Below, piece after piece: positions 25,307-34,404 of a stretch of 50,088 nucleotides of DNA. The translations under genes and the position numbers were made by a program. Position 1 is the stretch's first letter. Every line of letters begins with the position of its first letter. The DNA comes from Myxococcales bacterium (GTDB lineage Bacteria; Myxococcota_A; UBA9042). Location: the NCBI GenBank assembly GCA_009692425.1, contig SHZF01000030.1, forward strand, positions 1 through 50,088, read 5' to 3'. A model generated the notes under the pieces. It made no database searches. It worked only from the letters and a program-made list of their open reading frames with translations, and was not told where the DNA came from.

Positions 25307-28300
25307 CTACGGAACCGAGCTCAGCACCGCACAGCCGACGCATTGCGTCTTGTAGGTGAGCAGATTGCAGCCGATCACCGTGCCCGACATGGTCTTGCAC
25401 GTCGACGACGACGAGAACGTGCTCGAGCACAACCCCGTGATATTGTTGCACGCGTCGATCGTGCAGGCGCACTGGTCGATACACTTCTTCGGCGTGCCGG
25501 CCGTGCACAGGCCCGCCACGCACTTGTCGGTCACCGTGCACGCATCGCCGTCGCTGCACGTCGCCAGGTCATTGTTCTTCTTCTGGCACTTCGCCGTCAG
25601 GTCGCAGAAATCGTCGGTGCACGAGTTTTTGTCGTCGCACGGCGTCGTCACCGTCGGCTTGCAACTGCCGTTCAAGCACTTGTCGCCCGTCGTGCAGGAG
25701 TTGCCGTCGTCGCACAGGCCCGTCGAAATCCCCAGGTACAGGCAAGCGCCTGTCAGTACATTGCAACTGTCCGAGGTGCACACGTTCTTGTCGTCGCAGT
25801 TCACCGCCGTGCCCGCGCACACGCCGAGCGCACACTTGTCGCCCGTCGTGCATGGTTTGCCGTCGCTGCATGTCGCCGTGTTGTTCACCGTTGTGCAATT
25901 GCCCGACACCTTGTCGCAACCGTTGTCGGTGCACGGGGTGCTGATGCAGACCTTCGTGTTCGCGAACGTGCACTTGCCGCCCGCGCAGATGTCGCCGGTG
26001 GTGCAAGCATTGCTGTCGGTGCACGCCGCTGTATTGTTCTTGTGGATGCACGTGCCGAACAAGCAACTGTCATTGGTGCATACTTGGTTGTCGGTGCAGT
26101 CCTTCTGCGTGCCGTTGCACGTGCCGGAACCGCAGACATCGTTGAACGTGCACGAACTCAGGTCGTCGCAGACAAGCGTGTTGTTCACCGTCTTGCACCC
26201 GGTCAGCTTATCGCACGTATTCGTCGTGCAGATGGTGTTGTCCTGGCAGTTCAACGGCGCCAGTGACTTGCACACGCCACTGGTGCAGGTGTCGCCCGCC
26301 GTACACTTGTCGCCGTCGTCGCACGCCACGGTATTGTTCTTGTGGGCGCACAGGCCGGTCAGCGGGTCGCACGAATCGTCGGTGCACGCGTTCTTGTCGT
26401 TGCAGTCCGTCGGCGTACCCGGCAAACAGACCGACGCTTTGCAGATGTCGCCGCTCGTGCACTTGCTCTTGTCGTCGCACGCCGCCACATTCGGCGTCGT
26501 GGTGCAGGTGCCCGTCGCCGGATTGCACTTGTCGTCGGTGCACACGTTGCTGTCGCTGCAGATCACGATGACTACCCCTTTGCATGCGCCCAGGCTGCAC
26601 TTGTCGAAGCCCGTGCAGCCGTTGCTGTCCGAGCACGACGCCGTGTTGTTCACGTACTTGCAGACGCCCGTCGCCGGATCGCACGAGTCGTCGGTGCACA
26701 CGAGGAGGTCCGCGCAGGTCTTGATCTTGCCGAGGCACTTACCGCCCGAAGAGCACGTCGAAGCCAGCGTGCAGGGGTTGCCGTCGTCGCACACGGCACC
26801 AGTCTGAACCACGTTGCTGCACTTGTTCACCGCCCCGAGCACGCAGGCGTCCTTCGTGCAGCCGTCCTTGTCATCGCACTGCGTGTTCAAAGTGCACGCG
26901 CAGGTGAACGGGCCGGCCTTGCAGCCGCCGTCCTTGCACACGTCGGGCGTGGTGCAGATGACGCCGTCGGTACACGCCACGGTGTTGTTCACGTGGATGC
27001 ACGCGCCCGTCGCACCGTCGCACTTGTCGTCGGTGCACGCGTTATCGTCGGAGCAGTTCTTCGGGCTGCCGCCGACGCACGCCCCACCCGAGCAGGCGTC
27101 GACCGCCGTGCATTGGTTGTTGTCGTTGCACGAGACGGTGTTGGGGTTGAACGTGCAAGCGCCACTCAACGCCGTGCATCCGTCCGTCGTGCAAAGCTTG
27201 CCGTCGTCGCACACCTTCTTCGTGCCAGCGCACACGCCGCTGCTGCAGGTGTCGTTCGTGGTGCACAGCGTGTTGTCCGTGCACGGAAGCGCGTTGTTGA
27301 CGTACGAGCACTGGCCGGTCAGCGCCACGCACGAGTCCGTCGTGCAGGACTTCGAGTCATCGCATTTCACGGTCGTGGCCGGCGTGCACGCGCCTGTCTT
27401 GCACTTCTCGCCTGTCGTGCACAGCGTGTTGTCGTTGCATACTGAGCCATCGGTCACGTTGGTCGACGTGCACGCCCCGGTCGATGCGGCACACTTCTCG
27501 GTCGTGCAGGCGTTCTTGTCGTCGCAGACCACCGCGACTTCGCCGACGCACTTGCCGACCGTGCACGTGTCGTTCTTCGTGCACTTGCTGCTGTCGTCGC
27601 ACGGGAGCACGTTGTTCACGAACGCGCACTTGCCGACCGCCGGATCGCAGGCATCCGTCGTGCACGGGACGTTGTCATTGCAATTCAAGAACTTGCCGAC
27701 GCACGCGCCCGACGCGCAGGTGTCCGCCGAGCTGCACAGTTTGCCGTCGTCGCACGGTTCCGTGGTGTTGACGAACACGCACGAGCCGTTGGTGCAAGCG
27801 TCTTTCGTGCAACCGTTCTTGTCATCGCAAACGATCGGCTTGGTCACGCAGGCGCCGGCGTTGCACGCGTCGCCCGTCGTGCAGAGGTTGTTGTCGGTGC
27901 AGGTCGCCGTGTTGTTCTTGACCACGCAGGTGCCCGTCAGCTTGTCGCACGAGTTGTCGGTGCACACGCTCGAGTCGATGCACGGCTTCGCGGTGCCCGT
28001 GCACATGCCGGTTGCGTCGCACTTCGTCAATGGAGTGCACGCGTTGCCGTCGTCGCATGTGGTGCCCGGGAGCGGCGTGTTGACGCAAGTCAGCTTGCTG
28101 AGCGTGGGCTTGCAGGCGTCGGTCGTGCACGAGTTGTTGTCGTTGCAGTCCTTGATGCCGGTCGCGACCGTGCAGGTGCACTGGGCTGCACCCGAGGTGC
28201 AGACGCCCGCCTTGCAGACGTCGCCGACCGTGCAGGGCTTGCCGTCGTCGCACAGTGCCGTGTTGTTGGTCGCCTTGCACTTGCCGGTTGCCGCGTCGCA

Positions 28301-31300
28301 CGAGTCATCGGTGCAGACTTGGTCGTCGTTGCACACGATCGGCTTGCCCGCGCACTTCTTGCTGCTCAGCGAACACGTGTCGCCCTCCGTGCAGTTGAGG
28401 CCGTCGTCGCACGGAAGAGTGTTCTGCGGGTTGAGGCACTTGCCGGTCTTGGGATCGCACGAGTCCGTCGTGCACGGATTGTCGTCCTCGCACTTGACGG
28501 CGATGGCGCCCGACACGCACTTCGTGTCCTTACACGCGTCGCCCGAGGTGCACAGGCTGCCGTCGTCGCACGTTGCCGTGTTCGCCAGCGCCAGGCACGC
28601 GCCCGACTTCAGATCGCAGGAATCGGTCGTGCACGGGTTCTTGTCGTCGCACACCTTGGGCGCGCCGCTGCACGTTCCGGCCTTGCACCCATCTAGTGTC
28701 GTGCACGCAAGGTTGTCGTTGCACGGGTCGTCAACCGGCTTCGTGTCGCACTTGCCGGTCAACGTGTTGCACGTCTCGGCCGTACACGGGTTCGTGTCGT
28801 CGCACGACACCGGCTTGAGCGGCTTGCACACGCCGAGCGAGCACTGTTCGATCGTGCACTCATTTTTGTCGCCCTGGCAGGAGGCCACGTTGTCGACCTT
28901 CGTGCAGCCGGTTTTCGGGTGGCAGGCGTCGTCCGTGCAGACGTTGTTGTCGTTGCACGTCTGCTTGACGCCGACCTGGCACACGCCGCTGACGCACTTG
29001 TCGCCGGTCGTGCACACCGAGTCATCGGCGTCGCACGTCTTGCCGTCGTTGATCGGCGCGACGGAGCACGTGCCGGTCTTCGGTTCGCACTGGTTGGCGA
29101 GGCACGTCGAGTTGCCGCCATCGGGGCAAGCGACGACCGTCTTGGGGTCGATCTTGCACGCGGGCAGCGCCGCGGACTTGTCGCAGAACAGGGTGCCGTT
29201 GCAGAAGTTGCCGTCTTCGGCGCTCGCGCAGTCTTCGTCGGCATTGCAGCCGCACTCGTTCTTGCCGACGGTGCACTTCTTGTCCTTGCAGACGTCGCCC
29301 GCAGTGCACACGTTGCCGTCGTCGCAGCCGTCCGTGTTGGCGACGCTCACGCAGCCAAGCTTGCCGTCGCAGGTGTCGGTCGTGCACACGTTGTTGTCGT
29401 CGCAGGCCTGCGCAACGTCCTTGGCGACGCCCGCGCACTTGCCGTCGGCGCACTGGTCGAAGTCCGTGCACGCATCGGTGTCGTCGCAGGGCGCCACGTT
29501 GGCTTCTTGATTGCAGCCGGTCGCGCCGTCGCATGAGTCATTCGTGCACGGGTTCTTGTCGTCGCAGTCGATCGGCTTACCCGAGCAGGCGCCGTCCTGG
29601 CACGTGTCGCCGGTCGTGCAGGCACTGCCGTCGTCGCAACTGTCGCCTATCGCCTTCGCGATGTTCTTGCACTGGCCGTCCGTCGGGCTGCACTGCGGCG
29701 AGAAGCACGAGTTGTCCGAAGTGCACACCTTCGGCGTGCCGGCGCCGCACTTGCCGCCTTTGCATGTGTCGTTGACCGTGCACAGGTCGCCGTCTTCACA
29801 GGTCGCGGCCTCGTTCGCCTCGTTCTTGCATTCGCCGCTTACGGCATCGCAACTGTCGACAGTGCAGCCGTTGCTGTCGTCGCAGGTCTTTGCCGTGCCG
29901 GCACACGTGCCGGCCTTGCAGGCGTCGGAACCCGTGCACACCGAGCCGTCGTTGCACGCCGTGCCGTCGTCTGCGGCCTTGTTCGCGCAATCGCCCGTGC
30001 CGGAGTCGCAGGTGTCGGTCGTGCACGGATTCTTGTCGTCGCAGCCCCCTGCCGAGCCCGCTGTGCACGCGCCGGCCTTGCACGAATCGCCTACCGTGCA
30101 CTTGTCGCCGTCCGCATCGCAGCCTTTGGCGTCGGCGACTGCCGTACCCGTGCAACCGACCGCGAGGTCGCAGATGTCGTCCGTGCACGCATTCTTGTCA
30201 TCGCACGTCTTCTTGGTGCCGGCCTGGCACTTGCCGTCCTTGCAGGCATCGCCCTCGGTGCACGCGTCGTTGTCGGAGCAGTCGCCGGCGACCGGCGTCG
30301 ATGCACACACTTCCTTGACCGCAGGATCGCAGGTGTCCGTCGTGCACGGGTTGCCGTCGTCGCACGCAGACTCGTCGATGCCACTGTCGCAGTCGTTGTC
30401 CTTACCGTCGCAGGTCTCGGCGACGGCTGCCGCGGCCGAGCACGCCGTCAGGCCGAGGTCGGTGCACTTGCGCTCACCCGTGCAGGTACCGACCGCGTTC
30501 GCCACGGAGCAAGCCGTCGTCAGGCCGGCCGTGACCGCCTCCTTGGAGCAGGAGCAGATGCCAAACACCTTTGCATCAGCGCCGTCGGGCTTGCGAACGC
30601 AGCCCTTGAACGCGCCACCCTCGGTGGGCTGGACGTCGGCGCACACGTAGCCGTCGGGGCATGCCGCCGCTTCCGTGCAGGTGTTCGAGCAGAAGTTTCC
30701 TTGCCCACCACCGTACTCGACGCACGCCGTCTTGCCGGCTTCTCCGCACGCCTTGGAGTCCTTGCACGGGCTGCACTGCGTGCCGCCCGTCGCCTTGGGC
30801 ACGCACACGGCAACGGGCTTGCCATCCTGCGCCAGCACGTCGCACGCGGTGTCGGCGGCACACTTGACTGTCATGCACAGCGCCGCGCACTTCTTGCCCG
30901 ACGGCGTGTCATTGCAGAGCTTCTGCTCGCAGTCCTCGTTCGTCGAGCACGCGCAGCCTTCGGCGTTGCACGTTGCGGTGTCGGTCGCGACGGCTGTGTC
31001 GCCGGAAACGGGGACATCCGACCCGACAGGAGCGTCCGGGTCCATCGGCACGTCCGCTCCGACTGGCACGTCCGCTCCGACTGGCACGTCCGCTCCTACC
31101 GGCGCGTCGTCGGTCGACGGTACGTCGGGCGTCGTCTGTTCGTCGGCGGTCGCCAAGTCCGGGCCGACGGTGTTGTCCACAGCTTGAACATCGACGGGCT
31201 CGGCCGTGTCCGGGCCGGCAGCCAGGTCCGGTCCTGCCGCCGCATCGCCAGGCGCCGCAAGATCGGTCCCCGTATCGGCACCCGGCGCTGCGCCGTCCGC

Positions 31301-31483
31301 TAGGGTTGCGTCCGCCAGTGCGCCATCTGCCTTGGCATCGACACCAGCCGAAGCCGCCCCTTCGGGGCCTTCCGGGTCACCGCAGCGAGCCAGCGCAAGG
31401 GCGAGAGTCGCCAAGCCGGCGAGGGCGAAGCGCGAACGAGCAGACGGACGGGTCGGAATGAAGCGGGGACATGGCCGGTTCAT
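25307..31483 (-). CDS. Giant disulfide-rich repeat lipoprotein (2058 residues)
   Basis: ATG 31483 has AGGAG five bases upstream and a lipoprotein signal peptide ending LALALARC. Residues about 38-170 are a low-complexity Ala/Asp/Pro/Val stalk with a 6-residue tandem VGADVP. A cysteine-rich head follows (CNAEGCACSTNEDC onward), then CDGKDNDCDSGIDE, the metal-binding motif of MopE-like proteins. The remaining about 1700 residues are some thirty copies of a two-part repeat, NPCTTDSCDPxTGxC alternating with ACTTGDTCKxGxC, each with about ten cysteines and many Asp. One irregular module (CNGTLFCDKSA... ending CEPKTGTC) interrupts the array around residues 745-800. Likely a long extracellular, disulfide-locked, possibly calcium-binding stalk; no catalytic domain is seen. 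A shorter paralogue ends at 44925. Confidence 0.88.
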   Translation of the reverse strand: MNRPCPRFIPTRPSARSRFALAGLATLALALARCGDPEGPEGAASAGVDAKADGALADATLADGAAPGADTGTDLAAPGDAAAGPDLAAGPDTAEPVDVQAVDNTVGPDLATADEQTTPDVPSTDDAPVGADVPVGADVPVGADVPMDPDAPVGSDVPVSGDTAVATDTATCNAEGCACSTNEDCEQKLCNDTPSGKKCAALCMTVKCAADTACDVLAQDGKPVAVCVPKATGGTQCSPCKDSKACGEAGKTACVEYGGGQGNFCSNTCTEAAACPDGYVCADVQPTEGGAFKGCVRKPDGADAKVFGICSCSKEAVTAGLTTACSVANAVGTCTGERKCTDLGLTACSAAAAVAETCDGKDNDCDSGIDESACDDGNPCTTDTCDPAVKEVCASTPVAGDCSDNDACTEGDACKDGKCQAGTKKTCDDKNACTDDICDLAVGCTGTAVADAKGCDADGDKCTVGDSCKAGACTAGSAGGCDDKNPCTTDTCDSGTGDCANKAADDGTACNDGSVCTGSDACKAGTCAGTAKTCDDSNGCTVDSCDAVSGECKNEANEAATCEDGDLCTVNDTCKGGKCGAGTPKVCTSDNSCFSPQCSPTDGQCKNIAKAIGDSCDDGSACTTGDTCQDGACSGKPIDCDDKNPCTNDSCDGATGCNQEANVAPCDDTDACTDFDQCADGKCAGVAKDVAQACDDNNVCTTDTCDGKLGCVSVANTDGCDDGNVCTAGDVCKDKKCTVGKNECGCNADEDCASAEDGNFCNGTLFCDKSAALPACKIDPKTVVACPDGGNSTCLANQCEPKTGTCSVAPINDGKTCDADDSVCTTGDKCVSGVCQVGVKQTCNDNNVCTDDACHPKTGCTKVDNVASCQGDKNECTIEQCSLGVCKPLKPVSCDDTNPCTAETCNTLTGKCDTKPVDDPCNDNLACTTLDGCKAGTCSGAPKVCDDKNPCTTDSCDLKSGACLALANTATCDDGSLCTSGDACKDTKCVSGAIAVKCEDDNPCTTDSCDPKTGKCLNPQNTLPCDDGLNCTEGDTCSLSSKKCAGKPIVCNDDQVCTDDSCDAATGKCKATNNTALCDDGKPCTVGDVCKAGVCTSGAAQCTCTVATGIKDCNDNNSCTTDACKPTLSKLTCVNTPLPGTTCDDGNACTPLTKCDATGMCTGTAKPCIDSSVCTDNSCDKLTGTCVVKNNTATCTDNNLCTTGDACNAGACVTKPIVCDDKNGCTKDACTNGSCVFVNTTEPCDDGKLCSSADTCASGACVGKFLNCNDNVPCTTDACDPAVGKCAFVNNVLPCDDSSKCTKNDTCTVGKCVGEVAVVCDDKNACTTEKCAASTGACTSTNVTDGSVCNDNTLCTTGEKCKTGACTPATTVKCDDSKSCTTDSCVALTGQCSYVNNALPCTDNTLCTTNDTCSSGVCAGTKKVCDDGKLCTTDGCTALSGACTFNPNTVSCNDNNQCTAVDACSGGACVGGSPKNCSDDNACTDDKCDGATGACIHVNNTVACTDGVICTTPDVCKDGGCKAGPFTCACTLNTQCDDKDGCTKDACVLGAVNKCSNVVQTGAVCDDGNPCTLASTCSSGGKCLGKIKTCADLLVCTDDSCDPATGVCKYVNNTASCSDSNGCTGFDKCSLGACKGVVIVICSDSNVCTDDKCNPATGTCTTTPNVAACDDKSKCTSGDICKASVCLPGTPTDCNDKNACTDDSCDPLTGLCAHKNNTVACDDGDKCTAGDTCTSGVCKSLAPLNCQDNTICTTNTCDKLTGCKTVNNTLVCDDLSSCTFNDVCGSGTCNGTQKDCTDNQVCTNDSCLFGTCIHKNNTAACTDSNACTTGDICAGGKCTFANTKVCISTPCTDNGCDKVSGNCTTVNNTATCSDGKPCTTGDKCALGVCAGTAVNCDDKNVCTSDSCNVLTGACLYLGISTGLCDDGNSCTTGDKCLNGSCKPTVTTPCDDKNSCTDDFCDLTAKCQKKNNDLATCSDGDACTVTDKCVAGLCTAGTPKKCIDQCACTIDACNNITGLCSSTFSSSSTCKTMSGTVIGCNLLTYKTQCVGCAVLSSVP
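31047..31098. repeat. 18-bp in-frame tandem repeat
   Basis: Two full copies and most of a third of GGCACGTCCGCTCCGACT lie inside the lipoprotein stalk region, encoding VGADVP units on the minus strand. Copies are identical, suggesting recent expansion and possible length variation between strains. Confidence 0.8.
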
Positions 31484-31611
31484 GAATTCTCCTGGTCAGG
31501 TTCGCTGCGCGGCGAAGTAGCGCAGTATTCACAAGATTTCTCGCATTTTTCGCCGGGCGCCTAGAAAAGGCGACGACGGAACGGTGTTAAGCGTTCGGCG
31601 GTACACTACAT

Positions 31612-31640
31612 GGCGCCCGGGCGCCGGCGCAAGTCGCCGG
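31612..31640. repeat. Overlapping GC palindrome and hairpin in a divergent intergenic region
   Basis: GGCGCCCGGGCGCC (31612-31625) is a perfect 14-bp palindrome. It overlaps a second stem, CCGGCG (31624-31629) with CGCCGG (31635-31640) and a 5-base loop. The site lies in the 207-base gap between the repeat lipoprotein gene and the DUF1579 gene, upstream of the latter. It may be a regulatory or leader structure, or simple GC-rich chance. Confidence 0.4.
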
Positions 31641-31690
31641 GCCACAATTCGTCGCTGTCGGCTGGGGCATGAACGCCCGCCATCGACGCC

Positions 31691-32245
31691 ATGGCTGGGA
31701 ACGACAATACTCGGGGCGAGCGCACACCGTTGCGCGACGATGACTTGTCCATGCTGCCCACCCCGACCCCGGAACAGCGCCGCCTGCTCGAAGCGATGGT
31801 CGGGACGTGGTTCGGCGACGAAACCCTGTATCCGTCGCCATGGGATCCGAAGGGTGGCACAGCGATCGGCCGCACCCAGTCGCGCCCCGTGCTCGACGGC
31901 CTCCTGGTGTGTGCGGACTACGTCGAGGAGCGCGACGGGGCCATCGTGTTCCGCGGCCACGGCTTGTATGGCTGGGACGCGGTACAGGCCTGCTACACGA
32001 TGTATTGGTTCGATTCGATGGGGCCGTGCCCGCGGCGGCTGCCGGCGATCGGCCAGTTTGAAGATGGCGCCCCGCCAGGCATGACGCGGCTCGCGTTCAC
32101 GGTGCCGGGCGACACCGCGACGACGCGCTATGTGTATGACTTTGCACCACCCTTGTCCGGGTACTACGAGTTCCGCATCGAAATGCGCGAGGGCGCCGAC
32201 GGCCCCTGGCGCACGGTCATGAGAGGCGAGTACGCGCGGCAGTAG
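31691..32245 (+). CDS. DUF1579 family protein
   Basis: 184 residues matching the DUF1579 family of small lipocalin-like beta-barrel proteins of unknown function. Family signatures are LLEAMVGTWFGDETLYPSPW, GGTAIGRTQSRPVLDGLLV, FRGHGLYGWDAVQACYTMYW and FDSMGP. No signal peptide, so probably cytoplasmic. The start at ATG 31691 is the first reasonable one; no clear Shine-Dalgarno is visible. Neighbours are unrelated. Confidence 0.85.
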   Translation: MAGNDNTRGERTPLRDDDLSMLPTPTPEQRRLLEAMVGTWFGDETLYPSPWDPKGGTAIGRTQSRPVLDGLLVCADYVEERDGAIVFRGHGLYGWDAVQACYTMYWFDSMGPCPRRLPAIGQFEDGAPPGMTRLAFTVPGDTATTRYVYDFAPPLSGYYEFRIEMREGADGPWRTVMRGEYARQ

Positions 32246-32310
32246 GCCTGCGAACGGCAGCGGCCCTGCGCGTGCAAAAAGACTTCGATCGCCTGCTCTT
32301 GCCCAGGTCG

Positions 32311-34101
32311 CTACTTGGCCGGCTTCGCATCCGGCATCGCCACATACGCGGGCAGGATGTCGACCGGCAGATCCGCCATCGCCGTAATCTTCTCCCGCAA
32401 TTCGCCGGGCATTGGGCCGTACGTGAGGATCAGGCGCCCCGCCCCCTCATAGTCGCCGCGCGCGAGCACCTGCAGCACTTCGAGCGCCAGCTTGCCCAGC
32501 GTTGGTCGCAGCGCCTCGCGCCCGATCTCGAACGTCTTCGTGTCCGGGTTGTAGCGAAACGCATAGCTCGCTGCGAGGTAGTTGTAGACGATGCACTTGG
32601 CCAGCGTTTGCGGCGACCCCTCGGACAGCCGCGCAGCATCGATCAGCGACGCAAGGTACGTCGCAGCGATCGCGGTGTCGGTCTGGTTCTGCAGGTGCCC
32701 CTTGTCGGTGAGGTAGAGCGCGTCCAGCAGCGCCGCGACCTCGCCCTGCAGGCTCTGGATCAGGTCGTAGCGCGCCCGCAGCGCTTGGCGCACGGGGATT
32801 GTGGTGCCGTCTGCCTGCACGATCGGCTTCACCTGCAGGCCGTGCGACAGCTGCCACGTCACGAGAAACTGGAAGTACGCGTCGAACGTGACGAGATCCG
32901 CGAGCTCCGGCTCGAAGATGCGCTGGGCCACGGGGCGCGCCAACGCATCGAACTTGGCCCGCACGACGTTGCGCAGGATGACGCGCTTGGACCCCTTCTG
33001 CGACCGCACCAGTTCGTCGTTCGGCAGCGAGAACGCCCGAATCTGGTAGCCGGAGCGCGCGTCGCCGGCCGTATACAGCACGTCAGCGATCGTAATTGGC
33101 GACGGCTTCGAGATGTCGAAGCGGTCGCGCAGGTGCTCGGGCAGCGCCTTCGATTTGGCCAACTCGTCGTGCAGTTCGAGCAGCTTGGCGAAGCGCGCAC
33201 TCTCCTGAGCGTCGCGATAGTAGACGATGGCTTCAAACGCCGTCTTGAGGCCGAGTAGGCGGTCTTCGTAGTACTCGTAGGGGCCGATCGCGATGTCGAG
33301 CGGGCAGTCGCCGGTATCCATCCACTGCAGTTCGGACTTCTGGTAGCTGTCGGACTGGAGCGCCACGGCGCGCGCCCGCAGGTAGTCGGCGAAGTGAGCG
33401 CACTTGCAGCCGCCGTTGCGCTTGTCGACGCACTTGTAGGCATCGGCCGCCTGCAGCAGCGCGGCGCTGGCCGTGCGCAGGTCTTCGGTCCACACCTTGG
33501 AGTACGGCACGGCCTCGAAGCCGGGGCCCTTGCGCTGCACGACGGTATAGCTCGACCACAGGCTCGGGCCACTCTCCGGATGCTTCGCGATCCAGTCGTC
33601 GATCTCGCGGGCGCTGGCGTCCGACGGGTAGAACGCGGCTCCGGGCGGGCGGCGCTGGCGGCCGAGGAAGGGGGTGTCGTCGCTGTGGCTGTCCCACGGG
33701 CCGTAGTGCAGTTCGAGCAGGCGGGCCAGCCGAGTAGCGTCGGGGTTGGCCGACTTCTGCAGCGTCTGGAGGATCTGGCGCCCGTCATGCGACACCTGGT
33801 CCCAGTAGACGCGATCGATCGCGTCGGCCGCCCGGCGCAGCGGCTCCAGCATCGGCTGCAGTTCCTCAGGCAGCGGGCCGCCGCGCACGCGCAATTCGGC
33901 CCGCGTATAGCGGTTGAGGCGGGCCTGGATCACGGCGGGAGGCGCCGCCGACAACAACAGGTCGGCGTCGGTCGGCGGCGCGGCAAGTGCGGCGCTGGCG
34001 GCCAGGGTGGTCAGGACGGCGGACATCACGGTGGCGACGAGCGAACCGGTCAGCGCCAACGTGCCGGACTGGCGGCGGGAGAGTGGTCGAGCAGCGGACA
34101 T
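32311..34101 (-). CDS. Secreted M49 (dipeptidyl peptidase III-like) homologue lacking the zinc site
   Basis: 596 residues from ATG 34101, which is preceded by GAGG and followed by a signal peptide (cleavage near ALA-APP, residue 40). Homology to M49/Nudix-associated peptidases is visible throughout: LELHYGPWDSHSDDTPFLG, RPPGAAFYPSD, ELQWMDTGDCPLDIAIGPYE, YEDRLLGLKTAFEA, GDARSGYQIRAFSLPND, GSKRVILRNVVRAKFD and VTFDAYFQF. At the place of the family's HExxxH-like site (xHEVxHG) it reads TWQLSHG (residues 415-421): first His is Trp416 and the catalytic Glu is Gln417. The downstream EExKAD zinc-ligand block reads QSLQGEV. It is therefore predicted to be a non-enzymatic binding or structural protein in the periplasm or on the surface. 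The gap of 303 bases to the next gene holds a sigma-54 element. Confidence 0.8.
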   Translation of the reverse strand: MSAARPLSRRQSGTLALTGSLVATVMSAVLTTLAASAALAAPPTDADLLLSAAPPAVIQARLNRYTRAELRVRGGPLPEELQPMLEPLRRAADAIDRVYWDQVSHDGRQILQTLQKSANPDATRLARLLELHYGPWDSHSDDTPFLGRQRRPPGAAFYPSDASAREIDDWIAKHPESGPSLWSSYTVVQRKGPGFEAVPYSKVWTEDLRTASAALLQAADAYKCVDKRNGGCKCAHFADYLRARAVALQSDSYQKSELQWMDTGDCPLDIAIGPYEYYEDRLLGLKTAFEAIVYYRDAQESARFAKLLELHDELAKSKALPEHLRDRFDISKPSPITIADVLYTAGDARSGYQIRAFSLPNDELVRSQKGSKRVILRNVVRAKFDALARPVAQRIFEPELADLVTFDAYFQFLVTWQLSHGLQVKPIVQADGTTIPVRQALRARYDLIQSLQGEVAALLDALYLTDKGHLQNQTDTAIAATYLASLIDAARLSEGSPQTLAKCIVYNYLAASYAFRYNPDTKTFEIGREALRPTLGKLALEVLQVLARGDYEGAGRLILTYGPMPGELREKITAMADLPVDILPAYVAMPDAKPAK

Positions 34102-34199
34102 GGGAACCTCAGCAACGGCAGAGCGCCATTGACAGTGAACCGGACGCCGGGGCGGGTCAAGCCGCACGGGCGGCCGGGGCGTCGGAGTGCGCCGAATCA

Positions 34200-34216
34200 T
34201 GTGGCGAGATTCCACA
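34200..34216. promoter_or_regulatory. Candidate enhancer-binding-protein site
   Basis: Inverted repeat TGTGG-N7-CCACA centred about 105 bases upstream of the sigma-54 -24/-12 element. This is the usual distance for an activator site of a sigma-54 promoter. It lies in the otherwise featureless region between the divergent M49-like and VIT/vWA genes. Confidence 0.35.
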
Positions 34217-34308
34217 CATGTTGATTTTTTCGTCATTCAGTTGCGCGAACAGACTCGGCCCAGGGCGCGCGACCCGGCTGCGTATCGCGGTCGCGGGAAA
34301 TTGTGGGG

Positions 34309-34326
34309 TTGGCACGGAGCCTGCAT
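34309..34326 (+). promoter_or_regulatory. Sigma-54 (RpoN) -24/-12 promoter
   Basis: TTGGCACGGAGCCTGCAT fits the sigma-54 consensus TTGGCACG-N4-TTGCA, with the invariant GG (34311-34312) and GC (34323-34324) separated by exactly 10 bases. Only one position of the -12 box differs (CTGCA for TTGCA). Transcription would begin near 34336, giving a leader of about 70 bases before the ATG at 34405. It would drive the three-gene lipoprotein operon 34405-40801. Confidence 0.7.
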
Positions 34327-34404
34327 AGCTCCTGGATGGTACCACCAGCCCGAGCGGACGGGCCAGGCACAGGCAGCGCGCCCGCGGGCGTCGAGGAGGA
34401 AGTC

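Noticed and set aside
25356-29510. Long + strand frames (483 and 898 codons) opposite the 2058-residue gene
   Set aside because: Same antisense effect: repetitive His/Ser/Val/Leu-rich products mirroring the cysteine repeats, without independent start signals.
32245-32310. Possible terminator after the DUF1579 gene (GC-rich stretch followed by AAAAAG)
   Set aside because: No stem longer than a few base pairs can be formed, and the A run would serve only the minus strand, where it lies after the wrong sequence.
34079-34130. A TGGC...TTGC pair upstream of the M49-like gene that resembles a sigma-54 site
   Set aside because: The invariant GG and GC are 12 bases apart instead of 10, so it does not fit a -24/-12 promoter.
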